Assembly (NCBI GenBank): GCA_907165135.1
Contig: OU015568.1
Location: 12,594,501-12,658,500 of the forward strand
DNA: 64,000 nucleotides
From: Oikopleura dioica
Taxonomy: Eukaryota; Chordata; Appendicularia; Copelata; Oikopleuridae
Direction of reading: 5' to 3'
The notes under the pieces are model-generated. The model worked only from the letters and a program-made list of their open reading frames with translations, was not told the DNA's origin and did no database searches. Below are positions 12,302-23,495 of the stretch, piece after piece. How positions within the stretch are numbered: the stretch's first letter is position 1; every line of letters starts with the position of its first letter. The translations under genes were made by a program, and so were the position numbers.

Positions 12302-13247
12302 TCTTATCTTTTTCTCTTCTGTTTTATTCTTTTCTTTTCTTCGGCAATTTCTGTTAATCGTGTTACTTTACTTGTCTTTTCTGAGCGTTTTATTTGTTCA
12401 GTCGAATTAGGCTCTGATGATGCTCGTTATCTCACCTTCTCGACAAACGAGCCGCCTCTTTTCTCCTTTATTACTGGTCACGTGGACAGGCTCAACATCC
12501 GCCCGAAAAGAGGAAAAATCAACAGGAACAGTACTTTTATATATTTAGCGAATCTCACGAAAATCCCCCGCAGTTTGCGCGGCGCACGCGCGGGCCTTAG
12601 TAGGGGGCGCTCGTCTTTTTTTTATACGAGGATTAGGCGAGATCAAGAGAATTTTTGTATTTTGATAAATAATTAATTGGGAGGGATAGTGACAAACAAA
12701 TATTGATCTTTTAGTTTAGAATGAATGAAATAAATATTAAATTTACTGCTTTAGTAATAGTTTCTTCATTAAATTCAAAAAATTTTGAGTTGTGGGAAGA
12801 TTTTGTCGGGGTAAAGGGTTCAATGGTTAGGGTTAGGATATCAGTCTCACATGTATAGACTTTTACCTATAGTCTTTCGGCCTGGCCAATAAAGAATGTT
12901 AGAGGTTGATTGTTTCTTCAATTCTATTTGTGTCTTTATTTTTCTTTGACCCGGAAACAAGGACATTTTCAAAATGTTCTCAAGGAGCTCAATCAATGCC
13001 AGCGACTTCCATAAATAATAAATGTGTGTTTTGATGATGGGAAGAGAAGCATCACAAACTCTCCTCTCCTGCTGTCTATTTTCAGGATGTGATCCGTCCC
13101 TTGATCGATGAGCAAAACTCATTGCCCAACGTCGCCAAAACTTCGGGATCATCTTTTTATGCGATCTTTATTGTTTTGATAGAAAAATATAGGTTGAACA
13201 TAATGTATAAATACAGTATCTTGGCGCTGGAAAAACGAACAGAAGTT
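12302..13247. other. Intergenic, 5' flank of the TGF-beta receptor and 3' flank of NME8
   Basis: No gene is firmly seen. It contains a GC-rich patch near 12560-12620, a short telomere-like run at 12825-12837, and a 101-codon minus-strand frame (12847-13152) without recognisable features. A minus-strand AATAAA for NME8 lies near 13166-13172. Confidence 0.4.
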
Positions 13248-15501
13248 TTAGCTCAGTAAGAGTTCGTAGTACATGTCGAGATTTTCGGTCGAGGAGGGTG
13301 TGTGAATCGCTAGAATTTTTGATAAAGCCGGAATCGATTAGATCAGTACCGTTTTCGAGGATCGACTTAGCAAAATTCGCCCGGATAGATTCCTCAGCAA
13401 CTTTTTTCGCTTCCTCCGGATCAGTAGGTCCTACAGTAGCTCTAGAAAGAAATGGGTTAGCGATTGCGTCAGCGAGTTTGCTTCTAATCTCACCTCAATT
13501 TTTCGAGAGAATTACGATCCGCGAGAACGAGGACTTTGCACGTGCCTTCCGTCATGTGATTAACGAGATTATCGAAGAACTCTTCGCCTTCCTTTCCGTT
13601 GTAGATTTTAGACGCGACTTCCTGAAGGTATTTTTTAAGAAGAACCCGCTTGTTTTCGTTGGCGCTTAAATTGTTTTTTTGTACCTTTGAAAGAGTCACA
13701 TCTTTTGACTGTTTTACTTCGAACCCGCTCTTTTTCAAATGTTCCACAATATCATCGGCCTATAAGAAAGCTTCTTTGTCAGTACTCTTTGACTTCATTA
13801 CCTGGTCAAAAGCATCAGGCTTGATCAGTGCAATGGCATCCTCGTCGTCTGGAAAGATTATCGACCTTTCTGCTTGGACACTTTCTTGAGAGTCGGCTGC
13901 GTGAATCGGATTAATTTCGGATGATTGGAATCGAGCGCGGAAACTTTCCGGAGCTTCTTCTGCCGCTCCTTTGGCAGGACCAAGGTACTCTCGCCAGTTT
14001 TTGATAGCATCGATCTTTGGAAAATCAGAAATTGAGCTTTAAAAAATCGGCTACCTTGGCCAAGCAAAGCACTAGGCAAGGACCAGCGGTCATCTGGGCA
14101 ACAAGCTCGTCGAAGTACTCTTCATCTTTTTTGGAATCGTAAAGCATCTTGACCTGCTCCTCTGTCAACGTAACTTCGGATTGTCTTGCAATTTCAAAGC
14201 CAGCTTCTTCAAAAAACTATTCTCTTCGTTGATTTCAATCATGCCTTACCTTTGATCTCTTTCAAAATTTCCTCCCGGTGAAGTTTCGCGGCTTCTGGAC
14301 GAATAATGGTTATTGTTGTTTCGGCTTTGGGCTCTGGGAACACTTCTTCGCCCTCAGCTGGAAGGAAGTCTGCCATTTTTTCTTGCACAGATTGAGGAAT
14401 CACAGCCTTGGGGTAGTTGAATGTCGGGAAGAAAAACGCAAGTTCACGAGCAGCTTCGTCAGTCGAGGAACTACCGTGAACGGCATTGGAAATACCACTG
14501 AAAATTAAAATGATTTGTAATTATGCAGATTTTATGTACCTTGATCCAAACATAGCTCGGATAGATTCAGGACTTGTTGACTTGGCCTCTTCTGGTTCGA
14601 AAGGCCCGATGATGGTTCGCCAGAGATCAACAACTCCATCGCCCGTATCTCCCTTAGTCAGCCCAAGAACGCGAATAGGCCCGGAAGTCATGAAGGATAC
14701 CAGTTCGTCATAAACTTCTGTATCTACTTTTTGCGGCTAAAACAAATTATTACTCGATATCAAGAAAAAAAGACTCACATAAAGAGAGGCAACATCATCA
14801 GCATTCAAAATTTTCTCCTCATCTGCGACGATTTCAATTCCATTTTGCTCGATCATGTCCAGAATCTTTCCGGTCTTGTTCTGGTCACTAACGACGTCTG
14901 GTTTCAAAATGCCGACAGTGACGATTTTCTTCATCGACTGAACAGTAGAATTTTCATTTTCAGATGAGAGCAAGCCTTCATTGTCTTCAGAATCGACGGC
15001 AAGAGCTGGATCAACAATGACGGTTCGTTCTGCTTCTCCTGCTGCTACTGCTGTTTCAATCTTGAACGAAATAAAAAAACTGCAGAGTGAAAATCAAAAC
15101 CTGATGCATTTCCCGAATCTTTCTCTCGACAACTGGCGCGTTGCATCCTCTAATCAGAGCCACGAGCTCTCCACCGCCGTAAAAATGAAAGCAAGGCTCG
15201 CAATTTCCTCGGTAATTCTCCAAAGAGTCTATGGATTCGCACTCCGCAGTGGCAAAATGAAGCAATGGACTGCTAAACTCGACTTTGAGTCGCTGAAAGA
15301 GGCCGGCCATTCCTTTGCATGGTCTTTTATAGGTTTCGAAAATTAACTCATTCCTCGAGAAAAAATCATATTTTTAAACCGCTGCCCACACCAGTTTTGA
15401 AAACAATCAATGACAGTCAATCCAGGTTTGCCAAGAAATGCATCCCATTCTTCTTGATTCGTGAGTTCCTCTTGAAGAACAATCTCTTTCTTTCTCGACA
15501 T
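13248..15501 (-). CDS. NME8: Thioredoxin / triple NDK-domain protein, NME8-TXNDC3 type (axonemal)
   Basis: Homologue of NME8, the thioredoxin-NDK subunit of outer-arm dynein in cilia and flagella. Start at 15501 gives MSRKKEIVLQEELTNQ, then a thioredoxin domain with WCGPCKG split by an intron at about 15385-15335, CEPCFHF and an APVVERK segment. Three nucleoside-diphosphate-kinase-like domains follow: NDK1 (about 14930-14460, VGILKPDVV to NAVHGSSS), NDK2 (about 14320-13880, ITIIRPEAA to NPIHAADS) and NDK3 (about 13840-13248, IALIKPDAF to NAIHTPSS). The last exon is reached by removing a 43 bp intron, giving a C-terminus ENLDMYYELLLS. All three NDK units keep a His at the catalytic position, by motif. 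Domain order matches the family exactly. Expression in sperm or ciliated cells is expected from family knowledge. Confidence 0.9.
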
Positions 15502-15851
15502 TTTTCAGGGCGGAAATTTTCCTTTTGGAATCTCCTCGACCGTTTACTCACTTTTCTATCTGTAGCCATGACGACCCTCGCTCGTAGCTCGAAAAAAAAA
15601 AATCATTTTTAGGAGACAGCATGCAAAAAATGGTCAATTTTGATAACAATGATTATTGATTCATTGAAAATCAAAATTATTAACATTCTCTATATGTTTT
15701 GTTTATTTTCATGATTTATTAAATACGGTTGAAGAACATTGAAAGCAGACAAGTAAGATGCCGTAGTTTTGTAAAGTTTATAACGCCAAATTCATTTTTC
15801 AGTAACGGTGGGAATATTAAATATGGCCGATGTCAAGGAGTAACGCTTCAA
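15502..15851. other. Divergent promoter region, NME8 / Ly6 gene
   Basis: AT-rich, no gene seen. It separates two divergent starts. A possible 5'UTR acceptor AG lies at 15801-15802, upstream of the Ly6 gene. Confidence 0.4.
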
Positions 15852-16412
15852 ATGAGAGAAATTCTACTTCTCCCTTGCGTCTTTTCGATTACTCTGGATA
15901 CACTTGAAGTGTGGCAAAAGTTTCTGCAAAAGGAAGCTTTAGATTTATACGATCATGGTCGACTTGTGACTACTAATGAAACTGCCGAACTAGTGGAGTG
16001 TTACTTGTGCAATTGGATTTCTTTGGAAAATGCTGGCACAGGAGAAATGCATCTTTTTGGCGAAAACTGCGAAACAACAAATGAAAGAACTGAAACTGGC
16101 TTTGGAGAAACGTGCGGAACAATCGAAATCCGACGAAGTATTTTTGATATTCCTTACTCAGAAGTTCCGTACCACGATATGAAAAACAGCGTCCACCGAT
16201 GGGATGTTAAGATGACTCTGAGAGTGACCTCAAAATTCGAAGTTGACAACGATTTTCTATTGAAGACTTGCTCGATGGATGATAGCTTATGCGTGTTTGA
16301 TTGCGAGGATGACTTATGCAACCACTCTGGCTACGATGGATACCCTGATGATGGACGATTTCCGCGTTCAAAAACAACAATACCTAAAATAGTTCTCCAT
16401 GATATGGGGTGA
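15852..16412 (+). CDS. Secreted Ly6/uPAR-like protein, 5' part of a transposon-split gene
   Basis: Single exon of 186 codons. The N-terminus (MREILLLPCVFSITLDTLEV) is a signal peptide. One Ly6/three-finger-type domain follows: ECYLCN at the start, then Cys at NCETT, TCGT, KTCS, LCVFDC and the diagnostic terminal DLCN box. The last codons (MG then TGA at 16410-16412) and an AATAAA at 16413-16418 come from the terminal repeat of the foldback element that begins at 16406. Before the insertion the frame would have run on into the downstream Ly6 exons at 17222. As it stands the gene could still make a shorter, single-domain secreted protein. Function is unknown; Ly6 proteins are mostly extracellular binding modules. 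Confidence 0.7.
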   Translation: MREILLLPCVFSITLDTLEVWQKFLQKEALDLYDHGRLVTTNETAELVECYLCNWISLENAGTGEMHLFGENCETTNERTETGFGETCGTIEIRRSIFDIPYSEVPYHDMKNSVHRWDVKMTLRVTSKFEVDNDFLLKTCSMDDSLCVFDCEDDLCNHSGYDGYPDDGRFPRSKTTIPKIVLHDMG

Positions 16413-17221
16413 AATAAATATAAATTTCACGAAATTACAAAATCTTTTCTCCGTGAACATTTTCAAAATCTGACTGGATAAGCTGATAGAGTAGGTCCAG
16501 TTCTATATTTTCCAAGAAAAAGATCAAAAATCGAAAAGTTTTTTTGCCGTCTAGAAGCAATTGAAGTAATTTTCTGCTGACAGCGATTGTGCAAAAAGTA
16601 CCCATTAGGGACTCCAATTTTTGACGGAAATATATTCTCGAGACTCTGAACTAGGGCGCCAGCTATTTTTTTGTCCATTCTGATCAGTTTATCACCGGTT
16701 TATCAGCAATCAAAGTTAGGTGAAAAATTCGATGTGGCGATGAGCGCGGCGGTGACTAGACAGCGTAGTGGCGCTGTTGCCCACCCTAACCTGACGCTTG
16801 ACAGGAAAATGCTTGAACGAGATTTTCATTCGTGCGTGGGTAGGGTGCGCCACAGCGTCACCATGCCGCATTGTCACTGCCGCGCTCCCCGTCTCATCAA
16901 AATTTTCGTCTGACTTTGATCGCTGATAAGAGCAGAATCGCGTTATCAAAATGAAATAAAAAATAGCTGGCGTCTTACTTCAGATGCCCAAGAATATATT
17001 TCCGTCAAAATTATGATGTTACATTGAATATTTTTTACGCTAGAGCCGTCAGTAGAAATGTACTTCAATTGCCCTTAGACAGCTCTAGAACTTTTAAATT
17101 TCAATTTTTTTCCTCGGAGAATATGAAGCTTGGCCTGTTCTTTCAAGACCTCTATTCAAAGTTTGAAAATATTTAGAGAGAAAAGATTTTGTAATTTCGT
17201 TAAATTTATATTTTTTCCACC
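16406..17221. mobile_element. 816 bp foldback (palindromic) element inserted in the Ly6 gene
   Basis: The two halves are imperfect inverted copies over their full length, meeting near 16813. Matching blocks include GAAATTACAAAATCTTTTCTC (16431-16451, inverted near 17174-17194), CAATTGAAGTA, GACGGAAATATATTC and a GCGCGGC/TGAC-rich inner segment. The ends read GGGGTGAAAT on the left and, inverted, GGTGGAAAAA on the right. The 8 bp CATGATAT is present on both sides (16398-16405 and 17222-17229), as expected of a target-site duplication. No transposase frame is visible, so it is non-autonomous. An 8 bp duplication is typical of hAT-type transposition, but the termini are not recognisably hAT. Family unknown. 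Confidence 0.85.
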
Positions 17222-18164
17222 CATGATATCATTGATATCCATCAAAAGAAAACTCCTATCCAAGGCGAGCAAAAACATTTTGACCTAAAGAAAGAGACTT
17301 CAAATCGGCAGCTACAGTGGTGTCATGTTTGCAAAGCTACTTTTTCAGGTTGGCTCAACTTTAATCTGAATTTCAACCCAATGTTTTCAGGTGACGAGCT
17401 TGTTCAAAATACTGACTGCATGGAAATCACAGAAGATTCTATCGCTCTACCAATAGTTGACTACAATTGCGCGACTCAAATGGATCGTCAAAGGTCTGTT
17501 TAATCTTAGTAAAGCAATAATTAATGATTAAAGCGTGCTATATCGAAACAACTGGTACGAAGTTTGGAATCTGGAGCGCACCCGCTCAAACTATTTCTAC
17601 TCCCAAGATGAAGTTATTGATCGATACAGTAATTACGACCTTGTGGCTACTGGCGAAAGTGCGTTTGATAGAAGACAGGTTCCATGTGCAGAAAATTATT
17701 GCAACAACATCAGCGGCTGGGAAATTTTGGAAGCTTTTCCAGCCACAGAATTGTTTGATGAAGAGAATTTCGCATCGAAAAACAAAGAAAATGAAGAAAA
17801 ATCACCGCCTGAAAGTTGTTTTGTCTGCCAAGAAGTACTTGTAAACGATGCTGGAGTTCTCGAAAGCGTCGAGGGAAATGAAAATTGTGTGATTTTGAAC
17901 GATTCTAGTATCGTTGAAAGCATCACTACGGAGCATAGAGAATGTGGAGTGACAGAATCTTGGGGATACGCAAGAAAAAAGGACGGAACGATTGCGCATC
18001 TCTCCTCAGCAGAGCGCAGAATTGTATCTTGGGGTGATCCCTCTCCGGTAAACTGAATATTGATACTTTGAATGATGTTACTTTAGTTCAATTGCTTGCC
18101 TGGTTGGAGCTATTGCTACGCATATTGCCAAGAAGGCGATAAATGCAATGGAAGATTTTTTTGA
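17222..18164 (+). pseudogene. 3' part of the transposon-split Ly6 gene (two Ly6 domains)
   Basis: Open from the right copy of the target duplication (17222) with no ATG before the first Cys, which supports its being the cut-off remainder of the upstream gene. Exon 17222-17348 ends at CHVCKATFS; small introns follow (about 17349-17390, 17494-17534 and 18049-18086). Ly6 domain 2 runs from CHVCK to CAENYCNN; domain 3 from CFVCQEV to CYAYCQEGDKCN, with stop TGA at 18162-18164 and AATAAA near 18189. Splice phases all agree, so decay has not gone beyond the insertion. It may be expressed from a new promoter, or spliced to the upstream exon by skipping the element; neither can be decided here. Confidence 0.65.
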
Positions 18165-19198
18165 TCGCTGAACATGCAAAAACATTGAAATAAATAGTTT
18201 CTGTTCTCATCGCAACTTTAATGTGTATTCTCATGCTGATAAACACCACGAGAGAGCAAAAATTGACGGTATCAATTCTGTAACCAATTTTCTCATCCAC
18301 TTCATCTCTAGAGTGTTTGGGTTTAATTTGAATACCTTTTTTATGTCTTGCATTTAAAAGAAACAACTAAGAAAAAGAGATAGACAAAATAAACTAAGAC
18401 TTTCCCGCAAAAATCAACTCAGGGTGAGAAATTTAAAGATGTTATTTGCCTCTATTGCGTTTGAATGATCTGCTAAATGAATTTATATCTAATCCACGTA
18501 TCAGGGGTCTAAATATCATTTGCACGTATCATTTGGAGAGAAAAAGAGCTCTGCTAGCGAATCAACTCAAGTAGCGACGTTGAGCGCCCTTTTTGAGTAC
18601 AATAAGGGCTCATCGAGAAATTAAGCCTAACAAAAGGATACAGCTTTCTAACAATTTTCAATCCACAGGTCTCTGTCGCAGACCTGAGCGGCGGAATTTC
18701 AAGCGGAAATCAGAGAGAATTAATAGTCAAATTGGCCTTTGTGCTCATGAATTTTTACAGCTCCTGCAATTGTCTTTCCTAAAACCCGAAGACAGCGAGA
18801 GGCGTGAAAATAAGAAACTGACGAGAGAGCGAGAATTCCCGCTGTTGCTTGAAATTGACCGCTGGAGAAATCATTGGCAATCGATAACAGGGTGCATATT
18901 TAGAGGGTGAAAAAGAAAATCGAAAATTCCAATTCTTCAACAAGTCAGATTTCAAAGGAACGGCTTTGCACTTCCTTATCGAGTAATAGAACAATACGAA
19001 AAAGTTCAACCAAATAAAGGACGTTGAGAGAACACAAAACGGAAGTGTTTCTCGTTTTTTCACAAAAAAACCATTCAAGAGAAAGCTCAGTAACGTAGAA
19101 TTGACTGCCCCGCAGGCAACACCACGGGAACATAGGGAGAAATCGCGCTGGACCTTCCAAAACTAATCACCTACAAATAATCTTATGAAAACCTCGTG
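18165..19198. other. Intergenic before the sulfotransferase gene
   Basis: No gene seen; only short unconvincing frames on both strands. It is about 1 kb, long for this neighbourhood, and contains no repeat that I can recognise. Confidence 0.4.
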
Positions 19199-20544
19199 AT
19201 GCCTCGTTGGAAAATTGTACCTACTGCATGCTTCCTTATCTTCACGATTTGGTTCTATTTCATATTGTTAAATCACCACGAATTCGTTGATGAAAACGAA
19301 GAAGCCAAATTGGTCAAGAGAAGAGACAAAGAGCCAGAAATATTTGAAATAGAGAATCAAGAAGAACCACCAGTTATCGAGGAAACAAATGAAAAAGTCG
19401 TAAATGAAGAGAAAAGCTCATTTGAAAATGGTAAAAATCTTGAACTTCGCCGATCATTTTCCGTTTGAATGCGTTTGACAATAATTAATTCCTAGGACTT
19501 CTGACAGATGAAGCCATGGAAAGAATCGAAAAAAGGTTTCTCAAACGACGCGAGTTACTCTCTTCAACCTGCAGAAAAAATGGCATTGAGCCGGTCGAAA
19601 CTTTTGATCAAATTAGACAACTTCCGACCTTCAAGGTAAAAAATCATTGACATTTTTGCATTCAATCCTTTTAAGGACAAACCAAGAGAAAATATGCTCC
19701 TGAATCACATAATGCACGAATACAACGTGGATGTCTATGGTTGCATCCCTCCAAAAACTGGCAGCACAACCTGGAATAAATGGTGGTGGAATACTTCGCC
19801 GGATGATAAGAGCAGAAAATTCGATTCTTTCCAAACTCAAGGCAACAGGCATCGAATGAATTGGGGGCGAGAATTGGCTTCAAAGAAGCCAGAGCTCCTG
19901 TTTCTTCAAGTTCGCCATCCGCTGTCGAGGCTTGTTTCTGGCTGGAATAATATTTTGTGCAATGAAAACTGCCGAAATGCCGATCGAGTTCGATACTCTA
20001 AAACAGTCATAAGTCGACTTCAGAGTATCTATCAACGAAATCAGCATCCACCTTACAGTCCAAAGCATACCGAAACCATCAGGTACCAATGAAGCTATGA
20101 TTACTCAATATCTAGCAAAAATTAAGGATGACCCCGTTCGAAGACTGGGTAGACGTTATCCTTGAAAACAACTTCTTTGTTGACGACTATTTCGATTTCG
20201 ACATTCACTTCCATTCGTACAAAAGAGCATGCCACCCCTGTGGGATCCCATACAAGTACATTATCAAGGTTGAGACTTTTGCGGAAGACTTCCAATTCGT
20301 CCTCAGAAAACACGGAGTCTGGGAGCAAATGGTCGATAAGGCCAAGGAAGCTGCTGGATCTACCGGTAATTCAACCATATTTTCATTTATCTCAAGCTCA
20401 ATTATAGAGAACAAGAGTATCGGACTCGAGTATCAAGAGGTCCTGGATCGACTAACTCCCGAGCAATACCAAGCTCTCCTTGCTCTAAAATCAGAAGAGA
20501 TGGAAATGTTTGGCTACGGAGAAAATTTCACTTCACTAGACTAG
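19199..20544 (+). CDS. Golgi carbohydrate sulfotransferase (Sulfotransfer_2, CHST8-14-like)
   Basis: Type II membrane enzyme that moves sulfate from PAPS to glycans in the Golgi. Start at 19199 gives a short cytoplasmic tail and one N-terminal membrane anchor (IVPTACFLIFTIWFYFILL), then an acidic stem (about 19290-19430). After two introns the catalytic domain shows the 5'-phosphosulfate loop (CIPPKTGSTTWNKWW, about 19735) and the 3'-phosphate motif (RHPLSRLVSGW, about 19915). The conserved RACHPCGIPYKYIIKVET block follows (about 20226). The stop is at 20542-20544. The acceptor substrate (chondroitin/dermatan, HNK-1 or other) cannot be told from sequence. Four exons are read; the junction near 20083-20125 is approximate. 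Confidence 0.85.
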
Positions 20545-20667
20545 CTTATTTAGTATAACACAAACTTATAGCTCTGCTACTTCTTCAGAAAATGGTGCCA
20601 AAAAGAATAAATACACGCAAGCAGTATTTGATGAGTCGTTATTTTTTTATTCTCGGGAAGGTTCTTT

Positions 20668-22785
20668 TCAGTGCATATCGGGAAGTTCTTGTTTCAAGTG
20701 GTTCATGTCTTTGATCTGGTACATGGTCGTTCCAGTGTGGCCTGTCTGCGAGACATCAAAGCAGAGGCAAAGCGTCAGGATCAGTTCCTAAAGAGGATAT
20801 AGATTCTCTTCTATGTTTTCATTGTGATTACCTGTGATTTTGTATCGCGCACTGTCATCAAAACCCATAAGTCCTCAAGTACGTTTTTCTTTGATGTCTG
20901 ATCGGGGAGAGTCAGAACTCTTTCCATAAACTTCTTGAGAAATGCGCAGACGGAAGTAGAGTCATTTTTGAATGCATTGGCTGTTCCTTCTGGTCTTCCC
21001 ATCATCAACTACGAACAAGTTTTAATCAAATTCATATTCCGCTGATAAGAAAATAAAATGAAATAGTTTACCTCTGTCTTTCTAAGCATCAATTTCTCAT
21101 GTGACCAGACTTTTGTTGTGACTTGAAGAGTTTGCAAACACAGCTCAGGGGATTCAAAGTGCTACAAATTAGTATTAAGAAAAAAATGCTTGTTTAGATA
21201 TTTGTACTTTGAGGAATTTGAATTTGCGGGAGTCTTTTTGAGCAGGTGGAAGTTCTAGGTCAGCCCAGAATTTGATCAGGAACATGCTATCAGGAGTTGC
21301 TTCAAGGTACAACTTGTCCAGAGCTTCTTTGGGGTTGGTTTCGGGAAGCAAATCGGAGACGATCTGAAGCAATTTTAATAAAAAAAAAAGCCTGGGTGTT
21401 TGAGAATGATTTCTGTTCATGATGCAATTATGCTTATTTATACCTTCAACTCAACCGATTCCAATTGTTCAGGAAGAACATTCGCGTCGAAATTTAGCAG
21501 CACGTGATCCTTGGTTTGTTCGCCACCAAACTCCATCTCATTTTCACCAAATTTCGATGTCATCATTTTAATTTCGCCAATCTTGAGACGGGAAGAGCCA
21601 ATTTTCCGGGACGGCGGCGTCTGAGCTCCCAGCATCCCATAGTCGGCCAGATTCGGCGGGTATTTCAAGCCTCCAACGCTAGGAAAAGAAATGTTGATTG
21701 AATGGAAAGAATGCAATTTGTAAAACAAACGGGATCATTTGTAGCGGCTCCGGTGCATGCAAATGAGATGGAATTATACTTACTCGTTGGAAGGATGCTT
21801 CGGCCATACAAAAGGATAACCGGCTAGGTTGCCCCAGTTGAATGCGTTTGTGATTCCGGAAGAGTTTTTAAGTCCCGCGTGTTGCTCCCGAAGTTGTCTC
21901 CGATGAAGCACCTTGAAAAGAAACTTGAGCAATCGGTCTTTCAACAAATTCATTTTTTGTTTCCAAATGTCTTTAGATTTTACCTGTATGTGAGAAGAAA
22001 CCTGCTTTCTTGTCCGTCGTTTCCCAGTTGTCATGTAAATATATCTCGCGATAAGCTCATTTCGACCTAAAAAATCGATGGTTAGTTTGGGTGTGAAAAA
22101 GTTGTTTACGGTTTCCGTGTCAAACAGAGATTCCAAATCTTTGATTGATTACTGACACGAACACGCGCCGCTGATTTTCGCTGTTTACGAAATCGGCGAT
22201 CTTCTGAGATTGGCTAATTATCCGATTTGTTTTGGAAATATAAAATGTACTTTGGTACTGTATGAAGTTCGGAAAGAAAGAAAAAAGGTTGAACGGGGTT
22301 TAGTCCAAAGCGGAGCGTCCGTTTGAAGCGAAATTGCGGAGGGGTTCGCTGGCGATTGCGGTGGTGCAAGGAATGTAGCACCACACTCTTAACGAATTCC
22401 TGTGCCATTCCGGGAACATTCCGACCCTCCCCGCCAAGTACCTGCCCCGGACTTTTCGTTGCGCAAACAGTCACTCATTTTTTAATTATCAAAACTTACC
22501 GTACATCTTTCCTTCATCAGAAAGTATGATTTTTCTTCGACCGCATGGTGGGTAGATTCGTAGAGCGTCTTGGAAAGCGTTTTCGATATCTGGGGCCCAG
22601 ACTCCCTCATCCTCTTCTAAATGGCTCAGAAATAAACTTTCTGCTTCAAGAATAAAATTCTAGTGCTAAAATTGAGGAACAATTTAGAATCTCATAGAAA
22701 GCAGATGGTGAGAAATCAATTATAAATGTAGTACTTTCTGAGCCATTCCGTTATCGTCGTCCTTATTCTTCAAATCAGCACTCAT
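20668..22785 (-). CDS. TEAD: TEAD / scalloped-type transcription factor
   Basis: DNA-binding partner of YAP/TAZ in Hippo signalling; nuclear. Start at 22785 gives [17 protein letters not shown]; a small intron joins in phase to an exon encoding [16 protein letters not shown]. The TEA domain continues with [19 protein letters not shown] and, in the next exon (about 22070), RNELIARYI and [12 protein letters not shown]. The linker exon holds a Tyr/Pro-rich segment (about 21730-21600). The C-terminal YAP-binding domain includes [11 protein letters not shown] (about 21260), an Ala/Asn segment ending in [13 protein letters not shown] (about 20860), and a last exon [19 protein letters not shown] with stop at 20668-20670. 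The overall architecture matches TEAD1-4, with probably a single gene in this lineage. Confidence 0.93.
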
Positions 22786-23186
22786 ACTGTGACTGTTATA
22801 TTTGCCAGTAAATCTCTGTGGAACTCGTTCAAAGCCTAGAAATTTTTTTTTCTCTTTGCAACCGAAGAATTTCAACTTGGTTATTACTAAAATGGTACCT
22901 ATCTCTAGATTGATAAGAGGGAAACAGCGCCGCCACGCAAAAAAATCAAGCTCTGGCGCCAGGTACGAAAAAGCGTACTGGCCCAGTGAACATGCAAGAG
23001 GGGCGGGACGGGCCTTTTCAACAATTAGTAAACCGAAGCAGCCAGGCAAAAACGAACCTGTCTGCTTTGATCAAGTTTAGAAATAGAAAAAAATCCTTGA
23101 CTTTCAGATCTTTCCAGGTGTCTTTTGGCACCATCAAATTTTGAAAAGATATTTTTTAATAATAAAATTGTTTTCTATTAAAAAAT

Positions 23187-23495
23187 GGGAAACGCTCGTC
23201 AAAATTACCAATTGGTAATGCATTACCAATTTTGGTAATCCATTACCAATTTTTGGTAATGCATTACCAATTTTTGGTAATGCATTACCAAACTTCCCAA
23301 AAATGGCCGATTTTCCTAGGTCAGACAGCCTGTGTGCGCTCCGCGCCTGTCTGGTAGGATACATTTTGAAGTGATTTACGTACGTGGTATTTATTGAGCA
23401 AAAAAATTGCAATTGTTGAAAAAATTTAGTAATGAATTACCAATTTTTGGTAATGCATTACCAAAAATCTTTGGTAATTTAGACGAGCGTCCCCG
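23187..23495. mobile_element. 309 bp foldback element built of GGTAATGCATTACC units
   Basis: The outer ends are inverted copies (GGGAAACGCTCGTC on the left; the right end, inverted, reads CGGGGACGCTCGTC). A perfect 8 bp direct repeat TAAAAAAT flanks it (23179-23186 and 23496-23503). The interior carries several near-identical self-complementary units of the form ATTACCAATTTTTGGTAATGC, four on the left and two on the right, around a unique middle of about 120 bp. It has no coding capacity. The structure resembles a MITE or foldback transposon, and the 8 bp duplication is like that of the Ly6-splitting element. Confidence 0.85.

Noticed and set aside
12847-13152. 101-codon minus frame ending near the 3' end of NME8
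   Set aside because: No signal peptide, domain or conserved motif, and it overlaps the likely 3' flank of NME8.
16671-16949. Two opposing frames of about 80 codons with similar translations
   Set aside because: They are mirror images caused by the inverted arms of the foldback element, not genes.
17222-17236. Idea that the Ly6-gene element is a newly made intron with splice sites at its ends
   Set aside because: The target duplication CATGATAT offers no GT or AG at the element ends, and nearby GT/AG pairs do not join in phase. Non-canonical splicing cannot be excluded without RNA data.
22802-23080. 92-codon plus frame upstream of TEAD
   Set aside because: Basic, low-information translation without recognisable features; it overlaps the TEAD 5' region on the other strand.
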